A stretch of 5,693 bases of DNA, taken from assembly GCA_023446675.1 (NCBI GenBank), contig JAEXPO010000385.1, forward strand, positions 1 through 5,693, written 5' to 3'. Shown one piece after another: positions 5,693 through 5,693 of this stretch (positions within the stretch are counted from its first letter, which is position 1; every line of letters begins with the position of its first letter). The stretch comes from Bacillota bacterium (GTDB taxonomy: Bacteria > Bacillota > Clostridia > DSM-8532). The position numbers and the translations under genes are program-made. A model generated the notes under the pieces. That model ran no database searches, was not told where the DNA came from, and saw only the letters and a program-made list of their open reading frames with translations.

Positions 5693-5693
5693 C

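Overview
All genes in this window lie on the minus strand, so the biological order runs from right to left: ymfF (M16 family) - ymfH (M16 family) - lgt - rodA - terminator - mraZ promoter and operator - mraZ (cut off by the left edge). The window suggests a low-to-mid GC Gram-positive of the class Clostridia, plausibly Lachnospiraceae or a relative. The reasons are the YmfF/YmfH peptidase pair (typical of Firmicutes), strong AGGAGG-like ribosome binding sites before every gene, and an mraZ operator built of AAAGTGG boxes. The exact genus cannot be told from the sequence.

Right part (3034-5693): two adjacent M16-family genes, 3 nt apart. YmfH has the zinc motif HFLEH but lacks the C-terminal Arg/Tyr motif. 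YmfF has the Arg/Tyr-type motif but no zinc site. They look like two half-enzymes of one heterodimeric peptidase. A TATAAT hexamer at the extreme right edge may be the -10 box of the operon promoter. The best ymfF start is then the internal ATG at 5619, which has a strong Shine-Dalgarno sequence.

Middle (1664-3033): a 128-nt gap carries four 18-bp tandem repeats. It is followed by lgt (prolipoprotein diacylglyceryl transferase), whose start is better placed at the ATG at 2905 than at the upstream in-frame TTG. Lgt has a catalytic core of normal size plus an acidic C-terminal tail of about 137 residues. That tail contains five 8-residue repeats encoded by a 24-bp tandem repeat. rodA follows 5 nt later and encodes a SEDS glycosyltransferase with a divergent loop sequence before its conserved Asp.

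Left part (1-527): rodA is followed by a long AT-rich 3' region and an intrinsic terminator. The next unit then begins with a near-consensus sigma-A promoter, three MraZ boxes with an exact 10-bp period, and the first 84 codons of mraZ. mraZ is normally the first gene of the division and cell wall (dcw) cluster.

Together the window joins envelope functions: lipoprotein lipidation (Lgt), peptidoglycan polymerisation (RodA), a probable M16 protease pair of uncertain substrate, and the start of the dcw operon. No mobile element, CRISPR array, tRNA or rRNA was seen. Most of the content is core housekeeping; the unusual parts are the two tandem-repeat arrays on either side of the Lgt core and the divergent motifs in Lgt and RodA.
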